A stretch of 64,000 nt of DNA from contig NZ_JAPEHV010000005.1 in assembly GCF_028823665.1 (NCBI RefSeq), positions 124,001-188,000 on the forward strand, written 5' to 3'. The notes below the pieces were generated by a model, which saw only the letters and a list, made by a program, of their open reading frames with translations, made no database searches and had not been told where the DNA came from. The position numbers were made by a program, and so were the translations under genes. The stretch comes from Microbacterium sp. C7(2022) (GTDB taxonomy: Bacteria > Actinomycetota > Actinomycetes > Actinomycetales > Microbacteriaceae). Shown piece by piece: positions 47,608-56,566 of this stretch; within the stretch, counting starts at the first letter, position 1; each line of letters opens with the position of its first letter.

Positions 47608-47614
47608 GGGGGCG

Positions 47615-48553
47615 ATGGACATCAAGACGACGGCTGGCGCCGAAGCATCCCTCGACGCACCTCGCACACGTCAGAGTGTGGGAACGACGATCCGTGCCTA
47701 CGTCGCGTTGACGAAGCCACGGGTTCTCGAGCTCCTGCTCGTGACCACTGTGCCCGTCATGATTCTCGCCGCCGGCGGATTGCCCAATCTGTGGCTGGTG
47801 CTTGCGACGGTCATCGGCGGCTCGATGAGCGCCGGGGCCGCGGCATCCTTCAACATGTATCTCGATCGTGACATCGACGTGCACATGAAGCGCACGGCCG
47901 GGCGTCCGCTGGTCACGGGAGAGGTCACGCCGCGAGGGGCATTGGTGTTCTCGTGGGTCCTCGCGGTCGGATCGACGCTGTGGTTGCTCGTGACGACGAA
48001 CTGGCTCGCCGCGACACTGTCGGCCGTCGCCATTTTCTTCTACGTCGTGATCTACACGATGATTCTCAAGCGCCGCACCGAGCAAAACATTGTGTGGGGC
48101 GGGATTGCGGGATGCTTCCCGGTGCTGATCGGCTGGACCGCCGTGACCGGATCCCTGGCATGGCCGCCGTTGATCTTGTTCGCCGTCGTGTTCCTGTGGA
48201 CGCCACCGCACTACTGGCCGTTGTCGATGAAGTACAAGGAGCAGTACGACGCGGTCGACGTGCCCATGCTCGGCGCCACGCGAAACGGTTCGCAGGTCGG
48301 CCTCCAAGTCATTCTTTACGCCTGGGCGACCCTGGCGTGCTCGCTGTTGCTTGTGCCCGTGGCTGGCATGGGCCTGGTCTACACCGTCTCGGCTCTCGTG
48401 TTCGGTGGGTGGTTCGTGTACGAGTCGCACGTGCTGTACAACAGGGCCGTCAAGGGAATCGAGCCGCGGCCCATGCGCGTCTTCCACGCGTCGATCACGT
48501 ACCTGACGCTGCTGTTCGTCGCGATCGCCGTCGATCCACTCTTGCCGTTCTGA
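47615..48553 (+). CDS. ctaB: Protohaem IX farnesyltransferase (haem O synthase)
   Basis: Adds the farnesyl chain to haem B, the first step to haem A for the aa3 oxidase. A 312-residue UbiA-family membrane enzyme with eight or nine helices. The first aspartate motif [20 protein letters not shown] is near residue 85, and the second conserved region, [20 protein letters not shown], is near 145. The ATG lies 7 nt after a good -10 box, so the mRNA is probably leaderless. Ends at a strong terminator. The next enzyme, CtaA, is encoded nearby on the other strand. Confidence 0.97.
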   Translation: MDIKTTAGAEASLDAPRTRQSVGTTIRAYVALTKPRVLELLLVTTVPVMILAAGGLPNLWLVLATVIGGSMSAGAAASFNMYLDRDIDVHMKRTAGRPLVTGEVTPRGALVFSWVLAVGSTLWLLVTTNWLAATLSAVAIFFYVVIYTMILKRRTEQNIVWGGIAGCFPVLIGWTAVTGSLAWPPLILFAVVFLWTPPHYWPLSMKYKEQYDAVDVPMLGATRNGSQVGLQVILYAWATLACSLLLVPVAGMGLVYTVSALVFGGWFVYESHVLYNRAVKGIEPRPMRVFHASITYLTLLFVAIAVDPLLPF

Positions 48554-48572
48554 TCGCCACGATCAGATGCAC

Positions 48573-48603
48573 AGAAGCCCCCCGCGAATCGCGGGGGGCT
48601 TCT
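48573..48603. terminator. Bidirectional terminator between ctaB and a leftward membrane-protein gene
   Basis: AGAAGCCCCCCGC (48573-48585) pairs perfectly with 48591-48603 around a 5-nt loop. A second small hairpin, CTGATCG/CGATCAG, immediately precedes it (48550-48566) and overlaps the ctaB stop. Confidence 0.85.
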
Positions 48604-48618
48604 TCGTTGCTTCAGAGG

Positions 48619-49047
48619 TCAGCGCGAGGAGCTCACGGTTTCATCCTTCGTGACGGCGGCGTCGTCGGCGGGGGCAGCCTCTGCCTCGGGGGAGAATGCC
48701 GGTTCCGCGTCAGCGATGTCGTCGTCGGCGGCCGTTTCTGCGTCGCTGCTCCAGTCGATCGGCTCGACGACCTCGACAGGTGCATGGGGCCGCAACGTCG
48801 ATGCCGCTGCGATGGCGAGAGCGATCAACAGACCGAGCACGCCGACGCCCACGAGAACCGAGCCCAACAGGGCGACGGACTGACCCACGTAGACCTCGAC
48901 ACCGGTCGCTGAGCCATCGGTCAGGGTCACCGTCATGATCGCGAGCTTGTCGGCGACGAGCGATGCGCCGTAGGCGAGCGTGGCCGCGGATCCGGCGATG
49001 AGAGCCCAGAACGGGATGCTACGGACCAGACGAGGGCGGGTGTTCAT
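48619..49047 (-). CDS. Membrane protein with acidic tail, function unknown
   Basis: A 142-residue protein. A short basic N terminus precedes helix 1 (about 12-32), an extracytoplasmic loop (KLAIMTVTLTDGSATGVEVYVGQ split over residues 35-57) and helix 2 (about 58-82). The tail of about 55 residues is rich in Asp, Glu and Ala. The ATG at 49047 has AAGGAGA upstream. I do not recognise the family. It is divergent from nothing and lies downstream of, and on the same strand as, ctaA; the gap between ctaA's stop and this start is about 97 nt, so cotranscription is possible. Confidence 0.72.
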   Translation of the reverse strand: MNTRPRLVRSIPFWALIAGSAATLAYGASLVADKLAIMTVTLTDGSATGVEVYVGQSVALLGSVLVGVGVLGLLIALAIAAASTLRPHAPVEVVEPIDWSSDAETAADDDIADAEPAFSPEAEAAPADDAAVTKDETVSSSR

Positions 49048-49144
49048 GGTGATGATGTCTCCTTCTGAGGGCGCGGTCGGCCCCGCGAAGTGACCAGCAT
49101 GAACTACTCGCGTGGACTGGCGGTATGCGAATGCCATGAATTCG

Positions 49145-50089
49145 CTATGAAGTGGCGATCGACGGGGCCTTCAGTTTCATGACGACGACGGTCATGGCCG
49201 CGACAAGGATGACGGCCAGCACCATGTGGATGTTCACCAACACGATGGGTAGGCCCGTGCGCGCCTGCCACAGGCCGACGATCATCTGCACGACCTCGGT
49301 GGCGAGTAGCAGACCGGTCCATAGAACCAAGCGCTGGGGCCGTGGCATCCGTCCCGCGAACGCGAAGAGGACCACGGTGAGCGCGAGAGTGACGTAGGCG
49401 GGCCACGAGTGCACGTGCTGCATGAACTCGGGGTTCAAGCCGTTGCGCGCGGCGCCGCCGTCGCCGGCGTGCGGACCGGACCCCGTGACGAGGATTCCCA
49501 CTACTACGGTCACCACGACGGCGAGCGATGTCACATGGGTCGTGATCGCGTACCAGCGGGGCACTACGCGCTTTCGAGGCCCGGGAGCCTCGTACACCCG
49601 CACGACCAGGACGGCCGACAGGGCGACCAGGATCACCGAGGCGAAGTAGTGCAGGCCGACGACGTAGGGATTCAGGTTCGTCAGTACCGTGATACCGCCG
49701 ATGATGGCCTGCAGCGGCACGTACAGCCCGATGCCGAGCGACAGCCAGAACAGGTCCCGGCGCTGGCGCCGCATGCGCACCACGAAAAGGAACATGACGA
49801 TCGCCACGGCGACGAGTACGAACGTGAGGAGGCGATTGCCGAACTCGATGACGCCGTGAATGCCCATCTCTTCGGTCGCGACGAGCGATTCAGGCGTGCA
49901 TCGGGGCCACGTGGGGCATCCGAGCCCGGAACCCGTCAGGCGTACGAGTCCGCCCGTGCCGACGATGCCGATCTGCACCACGAGTGTGGCCCAGGCCGCG
50001 GCGATCACGCGGCGGTCCACGCTGGTCGGGAGTGCATTGATGATCCGTCGCAGCGGAGATGGTCGCGTGGCCGGCGGCAATGTGGACAT
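49145..50089 (-). CDS. ctaA: Haem A synthase (COX15/CtaA)
   Basis: Oxidises haem O to haem A for the aa3 oxidase. A 314-residue eight-helix membrane protein. The conserved GGLVRLTGSGLGCPTWPRC near residue 46 contains the external cysteine pair (C58 and C64), and HGVIEFGNRLLTF near 78 supplies the E-x-x-H-R-type element in altered order. Histidines near 146, 226 and 287 are candidate haem ligands. AGGAGG lies 9 nt before the ATG. Divergent from the sufB operon. Confidence 0.96.
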   Translation of the reverse strand: MSTLPPATRPSPLRRIINALPTSVDRRVIAAAWATLVVQIGIVGTGGLVRLTGSGLGCPTWPRCTPESLVATEEMGIHGVIEFGNRLLTFVLVAVAIVMFLFVVRMRRQRRDLFWLSLGIGLYVPLQAIIGGITVLTNLNPYVVGLHYFASVILVALSAVLVVRVYEAPGPRKRVVPRWYAITTHVTSLAVVVTVVVGILVTGSGPHAGDGGAARNGLNPEFMQHVHSWPAYVTLALTVVLFAFAGRMPRPQRLVLWTGLLLATEVVQMIVGLWQARTGLPIVLVNIHMVLAVILVAAMTVVVMKLKAPSIATS

Positions 50090-50171
50090 CGGGCGGGGCC
50101 TCCTGTACTGGCGTCCCTCGCCGCACGGCGTGTGTTCGCGCGTGACGGTGTGGGCCCGGCGGGTGGGGGAT

Positions 50172-50190
50172 ACCTGTAGAATCGACAGGT
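50172..50190. promoter_or_regulatory. Inverted repeat over a candidate suf promoter
   Basis: ACCTGT (50172-50177) and ACAGGT (50185-50190) flank a 7-nt spacer. A -10-like TAGAAT (50177-50182) lies within the repeat, so a bound repressor would block the promoter. It is 165 nt upstream of sufB and 83 nt upstream of ctaA. SufR-like control is a guess. Confidence 0.45.
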
Positions 50191-50354
50191 CGGGTGCGCG
50201 CGGTCCGCGCGATATTCACCACTGACAGTCTAGGCGCGATGGACAGCGCCGCATGAGCAGGGCCCACCAGCGGCATCCCTCTCCGGTAACTCCATCGGAG
50301 GAGCAGGAATGTCGGAGCGGATCACACCGCCAGGGTCCGGAGGAGAACGTGACG

Positions 50355-51773
50355 ATGTCTGATGTGCTGATCGATCGCCCGGAACTAGATGGTCTGGGCG
50401 TTTACGAATTCGGCTGGCATGACGCCGACGCGGCGGGTGCCAGTGCAAAGCGAGGGTTGAGCGACGCTGTCGTTCGTGACATCTCGGCTCTCAAGTCCGA
50501 ACCCGAATGGATGCTGAATACCCGCCTGAAGGGTCTGCAACTGTTCGGCCGCAAGCCCATGCCGACGTGGGGTGCCGATCTCTCGGAGATCGACTTCGAC
50601 AACATCAAGTACTTCGTTCGGTCCACCGAGAAGCAGGCGCAGTCCTGGGAAGACCTGCCCGAAGAGATTCGCAACACGTACGAGAAGCTCGGAATCCCCG
50701 AGGCTGAGCGCGCCCGTCTGGTCGCCGGCGTCGCTGCGCAGTACGAGTCCGAAGTCGTCTACCACCAGATCAACGAAGAGCTCGAGAAGCAGGGTGTCAT
50801 CTTCATGGACACCGACACCGCTCTGCGCGAGCACCCCGAGTTCTTCGAGGAGTACTTCGGTACGGTGATTCCCGCTGGCGATAACAAGTTCGCTGCGCTG
50901 AACACCGCAGTGTGGTCGGGCGGCTCGTTCGTCTACGTGCCTCCCGGGGTGCACGTCGAGATCCCGCTGCAGGCGTACTTCCGCATCAACACCGAGAACA
51001 TGGGTCAGTTCGAGCGCACGCTGATCATCGCCGACGAGGGCTCCTACGTTCACTACATCGAAGGCTGCACCGCCCCGATCTACAAGTCGGACTCGCTGCA
51101 CTCCGCCGTCGTCGAGATCATCGTGAAGAAGAACGCTCGTGTGCGCTACACGACGATTCAGAACTGGTCGAACAACGTCTACAACCTCGTCACCAAGCGT
51201 GCCGTCGCCCACGAGGGCGCCACCATGGAATGGATCGACGGCAACATCGGCTCGAAGGTCACGATGAAGTACCCGTCGATCTTCCTGATGGGGGAGCACG
51301 CCAAGGGTGAAACCCTTTCTGTCGCCTTCGCGGGCCCGGGCCAGCACCAGGACGCCGGCGCCAAGATGATCCACATGGCGCCGTACACGCAGTCGTCGAT
51401 CGTCTCGAAGTCGATCGCGCGCGGCGGCGGTCGTGCGGGCTATCGCGGAGAAGTGCGTGTCGACGCCAACGCGCATCACTCCGCCAACACCGTGCGGTGC
51501 GACGCCCTGCTCGTCGACACGATTTCTCGCAGCGACACGTACCCGGCGATCGATATCCGTGTGGATGACGTGCAGCTCGGTCACGAGGCAACTGTCTCGA
51601 AGGTCAGCGAAGAGCAGCTGTTCTACCTGCAGTCCCGTGGCATGCCCGAAGACGAAGCCATGGCGATGATCGTGCGCGGCTTCATCGAGCCGATCGCTCG
51701 TGAGCTGCCCATGGAGTACGCACTCGAACTCAACAAGCTCATTGAAATGGGCATGGAAGGCAGTGTCGGCTAG
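50355..51773 (+). CDS. sufB: Fe-S cluster assembly scaffold SufB
   Basis: Core scaffold of the SUF system, where clusters form together with SufC and SufD. 472 residues. [20 protein letters not shown] near residue 195, [20 protein letters not shown] near 237 and the C-terminal [16 protein letters not shown] with [17 protein letters not shown] are SufB-typical. The ATG at 50355 is preceded by GGAGGAGAA. First gene of sufB-sufD-Rieske-sufC-sufT. No sufR-type regulator gene is adjacent. Confidence 0.97.
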   Translation: MSDVLIDRPELDGLGVYEFGWHDADAAGASAKRGLSDAVVRDISALKSEPEWMLNTRLKGLQLFGRKPMPTWGADLSEIDFDNIKYFVRSTEKQAQSWEDLPEEIRNTYEKLGIPEAERARLVAGVAAQYESEVVYHQINEELEKQGVIFMDTDTALREHPEFFEEYFGTVIPAGDNKFAALNTAVWSGGSFVYVPPGVHVEIPLQAYFRINTENMGQFERTLIIADEGSYVHYIEGCTAPIYKSDSLHSAVVEIIVKKNARVRYTTIQNWSNNVYNLVTKRAVAHEGATMEWIDGNIGSKVTMKYPSIFLMGEHAKGETLSVAFAGPGQHQDAGAKMIHMAPYTQSSIVSKSIARGGGRAGYRGEVRVDANAHHSANTVRCDALLVDTISRSDTYPAIDIRVDDVQLGHEATVSKVSEEQLFYLQSRGMPEDEAMAMIVRGFIEPIARELPMEYALELNKLIEMGMEGSVG

Positions 51774-52961
51774 ATGACGGCAACAACACAGGCACCCGCG
51801 CAGGTGCCGGGTTCTCGCTCGCACACTGACGGAGCATGGTCGGTGATCCCGATCCAGACCCGTTCGGAGCGCCCTCGCTCGTACGCGCCGGCGGATTTCG
51901 ACACGCCCACGGGGCGTGAGGTCAACTGGAAGCACACTCCCGTTGCTCGCGTGTCGGCGTTGTTCGACGCGGACGCGGCATCGACCCCGGCATCCGTCTC
52001 AGTGCACGCTGATGATGCGGTGCAGGTCGGTCGCCTCGGCACCGAAGACGCTCCGCGTGGTGAAGTGTTCACTCCCGAAGATCGCACCGCAGCGCTCGCG
52101 TGGACGCGCAGCGACGAGGCGCTGTCGATCCGCATTCCGGCCGGCATCGAGGTCGCTGAGCCGGTCGTCGTCGACATCGACGGCGTTCCGGGCCTCAGCC
52201 ACCAGCACCTCACGATCGAGGCGCAGCCCCAGTCACGTGCGACTGTGCTGCTGCGCCATCGCGGCACCGCGCAGTTCGCGCAGAACGTCGAGATCATTGT
52301 GCGCGATGGTGCCAACCTCGATGTCGTTTCGGTCCAGCAGTGGAACGACGATGCCGTTCACATCGCCGCGCACCAAGCGCGTGTTGACCGCGATGCGAGC
52401 CTGCGTCACATCGTTGTGAGCTTCGGTGGCGGTGTTGTGCGAGTGAACCCCAGCGTCGAACTCGCCGGAACCGGCTCGCACGGCGAACTTTACGGCCTCA
52501 GCTACTCCGACTCCGGTCAGCACCTAGAGAGCCAGGTGTACCTGCACCACAAGGGTGCCGAAACCTCGGGTGACGTGCTCTACAAGGGCGCGCTGCAGGG
52601 GGAGGGCGCACGGAGCGTGTGGATCGGCGACGTGCTCATCGGACCGGATGCCACGGGGACCGATTCCTATGAGGCGAACCGCAACCTCGTCCTCACCGAG
52701 GGTGCGCGTGCCGACTCGATCCCCAACCTCGAGATCCAGACTGGCGACATTCGCGGCGCTGGTCACGCAAGCGCCACGGGGCGCTTCGACGACGAGCAGC
52801 TGTTCTACCTGCAGGCGCGCGGCATCGACGAAGAAGAGGCACGCCGACTGGTTGTCCTCGGCTTCCTCGCCGAGATCGTCCAGAAGATCCGCATCCCCTC
52901 GCTTGAAACCGAACTCATCTCGGCGATCGAAGATGAACTTGCCCAGGAGACAGCACAATGA
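51774..52961 (+). CDS. sufD: Fe-S cluster assembly protein SufD
   Basis: Partner of SufB in the SufBC2D complex. 395 residues with the beta-helix core (GTGSHGELYGLSYSDSGQHL near 222, RSVWIGDVLIGPDATGTDSY near 280) and the shared C-terminal motif FYLQARGIDEEEARRLVVLGF. The ATG directly follows the sufB stop and the stop overlaps the Rieske gene by 4 nt. Confidence 0.96.
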   Translation: MTATTQAPAQVPGSRSHTDGAWSVIPIQTRSERPRSYAPADFDTPTGREVNWKHTPVARVSALFDADAASTPASVSVHADDAVQVGRLGTEDAPRGEVFTPEDRTAALAWTRSDEALSIRIPAGIEVAEPVVVDIDGVPGLSHQHLTIEAQPQSRATVLLRHRGTAQFAQNVEIIVRDGANLDVVSVQQWNDDAVHIAAHQARVDRDASLRHIVVSFGGGVVRVNPSVELAGTGSHGELYGLSYSDSGQHLESQVYLHHKGAETSGDVLYKGALQGEGARSVWIGDVLIGPDATGTDSYEANRNLVLTEGARADSIPNLEIQTGDIRGAGHASATGRFDDEQLFYLQARGIDEEEARRLVVLGFLAEIVQKIRIPSLETELISAIEDELAQETAQ

Positions 52962-53284
52962 CCGCTCAAAAAGTGTGCGCACTCAGCGAACTCGAACAAG
53001 ACGCTGCCAAGCGTGTTGAGGTCGATGGTGTGGCGATCTCGGTCGTCCTGGACTCCGCCGGAGAGGTGCACGCCATCGGTGACACCTGCACGCACGGTGA
53101 CATCTCGCTCGCCGACGGATTCGTCGACGGCGACACCCTGGAGTGCTGGGCTCACGGCTCGGCGTTCTCGCTGCGCACCGGCAAGCCCCTCAATCTCCCC
53201 GCGTATGAGCCCGTCCCCGTTTTCGTCGTCACCATCGACGGCGACGACGTGCTCATCGACCCGAACGTGAAGAAGGAAATCTGA
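52958..53284 (+). CDS. Rieske [2Fe-2S] ferredoxin in the suf operon
   Basis: A 108-residue soluble Rieske protein of the BphF/CarAc type. Ligands are C44-T-H46 and C63-W-A-H66; the disulfide cysteines of respiratory Rieske proteins are absent, as in dioxygenase ferredoxins. Located between sufD and sufC with 4-nt and 1-nt overlaps, it is most likely an electron donor for cluster assembly rather than part of a dioxygenase, none being nearby. This arrangement recurs in actinobacterial suf operons. Confidence 0.93.
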   Translation: MTAQKVCALSELEQDAAKRVEVDGVAISVVLDSAGEVHAIGDTCTHGDISLADGFVDGDTLECWAHGSAFSLRTGKPLNLPAYEPVPVFVVTIDGDDVLIDPNVKKEI

Positions 53285-54066
53285 TGTCTGTACTCGAGAT
53301 CCGCGACCTGCATGTGACGGTCGAGACCGAGGATGGCACGACGCCGATTCTCAACGGACTGTCGCTGACCATCCGCAAGGGCGAGACCCACGCCATTATG
53401 GGTCCCAACGGCTCGGGCAAGTCCACGCTGGCTTACACGATCGCTGGCCACCCCAAGTACACCGTGACGAGCGGATCGATCTCGCTTGACGGCGAAGACG
53501 TCCTGGAGATGTCGGTGGACGAGCGTGCGCGCGCGGGCCTCTTCCTCGCGATGCAGTACCCGGTGGAAATCCCCGGCGTCACTGTCACGAACTTCCTCCG
53601 TACCGCCAAGACCGCGATCGACGGCGAGGCGCCGTCGATCCGTCAGTGGACGAAGGACGTGAAGCAGTCCATGAAGGACCTGCGCATGGATCCGAAGTTC
53701 GCGGCGCGCAACGTCAACGAGGGATTCTCGGGTGGCGAGAAGAAGCGCCACGAGATCCTGCAGCTCGAATTGCTGAAGCCGCAGTTCGCCGTCCTCGACG
53801 AGACCGATTCGGGTCTCGACGTCGACGCGCTCAAGGTGGTCTCCGAGGGTGTGAACCGCGCGAAGGAGCAGACCGGTCTCGGTGTTCTTCTCATCACGCA
53901 CTACACGCGCATCCTGCGATACATCAGCCCGGACTTCGTGCACGTGATGGTTGCCGGTCGCATCGTCGAAGAAGGCGGGCCCGAGCTGGCCGACCGCCTC
54001 GAGAACGAGGGCTACGACCGCTTCATCGAGCCGGCTTCCGAGCCTGCGGTGGACGCGCAGGCGTAG
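53284..54066 (+). CDS. sufC: Fe-S cluster assembly ATPase SufC
   Basis: ABC-type ATPase of the SufBCD complex, soluble in the cytoplasm. 260 residues with Walker [11 protein letters not shown] near residue 39, signature [13 protein letters not shown] near 150, Walker [18 protein letters not shown] and the H-loop [10 protein letters not shown]. Starts on the last base of the Rieske gene. Confidence 0.97.
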   Translation: MSVLEIRDLHVTVETEDGTTPILNGLSLTIRKGETHAIMGPNGSGKSTLAYTIAGHPKYTVTSGSISLDGEDVLEMSVDERARAGLFLAMQYPVEIPGVTVTNFLRTAKTAIDGEAPSIRQWTKDVKQSMKDLRMDPKFAARNVNEGFSGGEKKRHEILQLELLKPQFAVLDETDSGLDVDALKVVSEGVNRAKEQTGLGVLLITHYTRILRYISPDFVHVMVAGRIVEEGGPELADRLENEGYDRFIEPASEPAVDAQA

Positions 54067-54076
54067 AGTCGTCACT

Positions 54077-54406
54077 ATGACCGCAACGCTCACTCCCGAG
54101 AAGTACGACGAGGTCACCGAGGCGCTGAAGGATGTCATGGATCCCGAGTTGGGGATCAATGTCGTCGACCTCGGTCTCATCTACGATCTGAGCTGGGATG
54201 ACGAGAACGACGCGCTCGTCATTCACATGACGCTGACGTCGGCGGGTTGCCCGCTGACCGACGTGCTCGAGGAGCAGACGGCGCAGGCGCTGGATGCCGT
54301 CGTGGATCGGTTCCGCATCAATTGGGTGTGGATGCCGCCGTGGGGCCCCGAGCGCATCACCGACGACGGGCGTGACATGATGCGCGCGCTCGGCTTCGCG
54401 ATCTGA
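54077..54406 (+). CDS. MIP18/DUF59-family Fe-S assembly factor (SufT-like)
   Basis: A 109-residue single-domain protein. VMDPELGINVVDLGLIYDL near residue 20 and the cysteine-containing MTLTSAGCPLTDVL near 55 (C60) define the family, which helps mature Fe-S proteins. A -10-like TAGAGT (54064-54069) overlaps the sufC stop and ends 7 nt before the ATG, so besides read-through it may have its own leaderless transcript. Last gene of the suf cluster; no cysteine desulfurase (sufS) or sufU follows. Confidence 0.93.
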   Translation: MTATLTPEKYDEVTEALKDVMDPELGINVVDLGLIYDLSWDDENDALVIHMTLTSAGCPLTDVLEEQTAQALDAVVDRFRINWVWMPPWGPERITDDGRDMMRALGFAI

Positions 54407-54445
54407 CGGGTCTTCGTTCAGCGACGGTGTGTGACGGCGGTCACT

Positions 54446-54464
54446 GACGGGAGTCTGTCCCGTC
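54446..54464 (+). terminator. Small hairpin after the suf cluster
   Basis: GACGGGA and TCCCGTC (54446-54452 and 54458-54464) form a 7-bp stem with a 5-nt loop, 39 nt after the last suf stop and directly before the -10 box of the next gene. Confidence 0.5.
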
Positions 54465-54478
54465 GGTAGGCTCGAGGG

Positions 54479-55657
54479 GTGACTGTGACACCCCTCGACG
54501 CGTTGCCCATCGAAGAGCTCAGGCAGCGGAGCAGCACGAAGTGGCGGCGGTACGACGCGGATGTTCTTCCGCTGTTCGTGGCCGAGACGGACTTCGCACT
54601 CGCCCCCGCGATCACCCGAGCTCTCGTGCGCGCCGTCGAGAGGGGCGACACCGGATACACCCCGCCCGAGCCCGGCATCCGCGAAGCGTTCGTGGGGTTC
54701 GCGCAGCGCAGATTCGGATGGGACGTTGATCCCGCGCGCGTCCGGTGGACATGCGACGTGATGATGGCCGTTGTCGAGTTGCTGCGCGCCGTCACGTCGC
54801 CGGGCGACCGCGTGGTGATCACCCCGCCGGTTTACCCGCCGTTCTTCGACACCGCCCTCGAAACCGGGGCCGAGATCGAGCGCGTTCCGCTGTTGCACGA
54901 CGCAGACGGGTGGCGCCTCGATCTACCGGGAATTGAGGCGGCGCTTTCGGGCGGCGCGCGAACGGTGCTGCTGTGCAACCCGCATAACCCGACCGGCACC
55001 GTGCACTCGCGAGAGTCGCTCGCGCAGCTGGCAGAGATCGCCGCGCGATACGACGCGACGGTGATCAGCGACGAGATCCACGCGCCGCTGGTGCAGCCCG
55101 GCGTGGAATTCACTCCGTTTCTGGCGGCATCCGACACCGCCGCGGCCGTGGGGTACGCGGTCACCAGCGCGAGCAAGGCGTTCAACACCGCGGGCCTCAA
55201 GTGCGCCCAAATCGTTACGGCGGATGAGCGCACGGCTGCGGTCGTCCGTGCGATCCCGGAGGAGGTCGAGTGGCGCACGGGCCTCCTCGGAGCCATGGCT
55301 GCCGTGGCATCCTTCGATCCCACCAGCGACGAGTGGCTCGACTCACTGCTTGCGCGCCTCGATGAGAACCGTCACCTGCTCGCTGACTTGCTCGCTGAGC
55401 ACGTCCCCGGGGCACGTTATGAGATTCCGGATGCCGGATTCCTGGCGTGGATCGACCTGAACGCGCTGGGCTGGAGCGAGGATCCGGCCGCGATCATTCT
55501 GCGCGAGGCAAGGGTCGCGGTGAACGTCGGACCGTCGTTCGGCGACGAAGGCGAAGGGCACATTCGTATCAACTTCGGATGCTCGCCCGAGGTGCTCCGC
55601 GAGGCGATCGAGCGCATCGGCGCAGTCGTGCGAGCACGCGCTTCGGTGTCAGGTTAG
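54479..55657 (+). CDS. MalY/PatB-family PLP-dependent C-S lyase
   Basis: A 392-residue fold-type I aminotransferase-like enzyme. CNPHNPTGTVHSRESL near residue 165, DEIHAPLVQPG near 200 and the PLP lysine in TSASKAFNTAGLK near 229 are typical of MalY/PatB (cystathionine beta-lyase or cysteine-S-conjugate lyase). It may release sulfide or homocysteine from thioethers. Start GTG 54479 lies 6 nt after a -10-like TAGGCT (54467-54472) without a Shine-Dalgarno sequence. Its stop overlaps the stop of the convergent siderophore-interacting gene by 4 nt. It is not SufS, despite its position. Confidence 0.92.
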   Translation: MTVTPLDALPIEELRQRSSTKWRRYDADVLPLFVAETDFALAPAITRALVRAVERGDTGYTPPEPGIREAFVGFAQRRFGWDVDPARVRWTCDVMMAVVELLRAVTSPGDRVVITPPVYPPFFDTALETGAEIERVPLLHDADGWRLDLPGIEAALSGGARTVLLCNPHNPTGTVHSRESLAQLAEIAARYDATVISDEIHAPLVQPGVEFTPFLAASDTAAAVGYAVTSASKAFNTAGLKCAQIVTADERTAAVVRAIPEEVEWRTGLLGAMAAVASFDPTSDEWLDSLLARLDENRHLLADLLAEHVPGARYEIPDAGFLAWIDLNALGWSEDPAAIILREARVAVNVGPSFGDEGEGHIRINFGCSPEVLREAIERIGAVVRARASVSG

Positions 55658-56559
55658 ACCTCGGCCTTGCCCAGTCGCCAGTAGCCCATGAAGGCGACCG
55701 CGCGGCGGTCGACGCCGGCGTCGCTCACCAGGTGGCGCCGTAGGGTCTTGATGGCGCCAGCTTCACCCGCCAGCCACGAGTACAGCGGCGCACTCTTCAG
55801 CGCGGCGCCCCCCTTGGCTGTGCGGGGGACCTCCCACAGGATGTCGGTGTCGATATCGATCTCCTCCACGTCGGCACCGCGACCGGACGGGGCAAGCTCG
55901 GCGACGGCTTCCTCCACCGAGCGCACCAGGTGGGTGTGTCGGTCGGACTCGTGACCGCGTGCCGCGATGCGAATGTCGAACCCCGCGTGCGAGGGAAGGT
56001 AGTGCGCATCGTCGGGATGTGGAAGTTCGAGCACCACCACGCCGCGTGCGTCGGCGGGAAGCTGTTCCAGGATCACCGCAATCGCCGGTGCAGCAGTCTC
56101 ATCCCCGGCAAGCAGGATGTGGTCGGAATTCGCGGGTGGCACGAAGTCGACGCCGAAGCTCACGCCGCTGTGCGCCGTGGTGGGCGCGAAGATCAGCACC
56201 TCGTCGCCGACCTGGGCCTGCGCGATCCAGGCGGATGCCGGACCGAGCACGTCGTGCGCAACCATGTCGATGTCGACCGCCTTCTCCGACGTCCGCACTG
56301 CCCGCGTCGTGTACGTGCGGAAGGGCGGACGCGATTCCTCCGGCATGTCGCGCCAGGTGAGATACCAGTTCTCGTCGGTCGGCATAGCCTCTAGGGGTGC
56401 CGTCGCCGAGGGGAAGACGATCTTCACGCGTTGATCGAAGCCGGGGTCGCCGTACTGATCCAGGTCGTCGCCGGTGAAGGTGAACCGGCGAAAGCTGGGT
56501 GAGATGTCCGTGATGGTGCTTACACGTGCGCGGAAGAAGCGGCTGGTGGGGGAGGACAC
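55654..56559 (-). CDS. Siderophore-interacting protein (ferric-siderophore reductase, SIP/ViuB family)
   Basis: A 301-residue flavoprotein that reduces imported ferric siderophore to release iron in the cytoplasm. N-terminal FAD domain with the RTYTTRAVR flavin-binding motif near residue 93, then a C-terminal NAD(P)H/SIP domain with ILLAGDETAAPAIAVIL near 160 and the end VAFMGYWRLGKAEV. GTG start at 56559, 7 nt after the stop of the ATPase gene with AGGA upstream. Last gene of the iron-uptake operon. Confidence 0.94.
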   Translation of the reverse strand: MSSPTSRFFRARVSTITDISPSFRRFTFTGDDLDQYGDPGFDQRVKIVFPSATAPLEAMPTDENWYLTWRDMPEESRPPFRTYTTRAVRTSEKAVDIDMVAHDVLGPASAWIAQAQVGDEVLIFAPTTAHSGVSFGVDFVPPANSDHILLAGDETAAPAIAVILEQLPADARGVVVLELPHPDDAHYLPSHAGFDIRIAARGHESDRHTHLVRSVEEAVAELAPSGRGADVEEIDIDTDILWEVPRTAKGGAALKSAPLYSWLAGEAGAIKTLRRHLVSDAGVDRRAVAFMGYWRLGKAEV

Positions 56560-56566
56560 GAGATTC

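Larger units (their letters stand above)
47287..47614. other. 328-bp divergent region between tkt and ctaB
   Basis: Holds the tkt leader and candidate -10 (47386-47391, minus strand), two nested inverted repeats (47481-47556) and the leaderless ctaB promoter (47580-47607). No gene is supported; the frame that runs through it into ctaB has no plausible start before 47615. Confidence 0.65.

Noticed and set aside
54479..55657. Cysteine desulfurase SufS as the gene after the suf cluster
   Set aside because: Motifs around the PLP lysine (SASKAFNTAGLK) and DEIHAPL are those of MalY/PatB lyases. The catalytic cysteine loop of SufS is absent.
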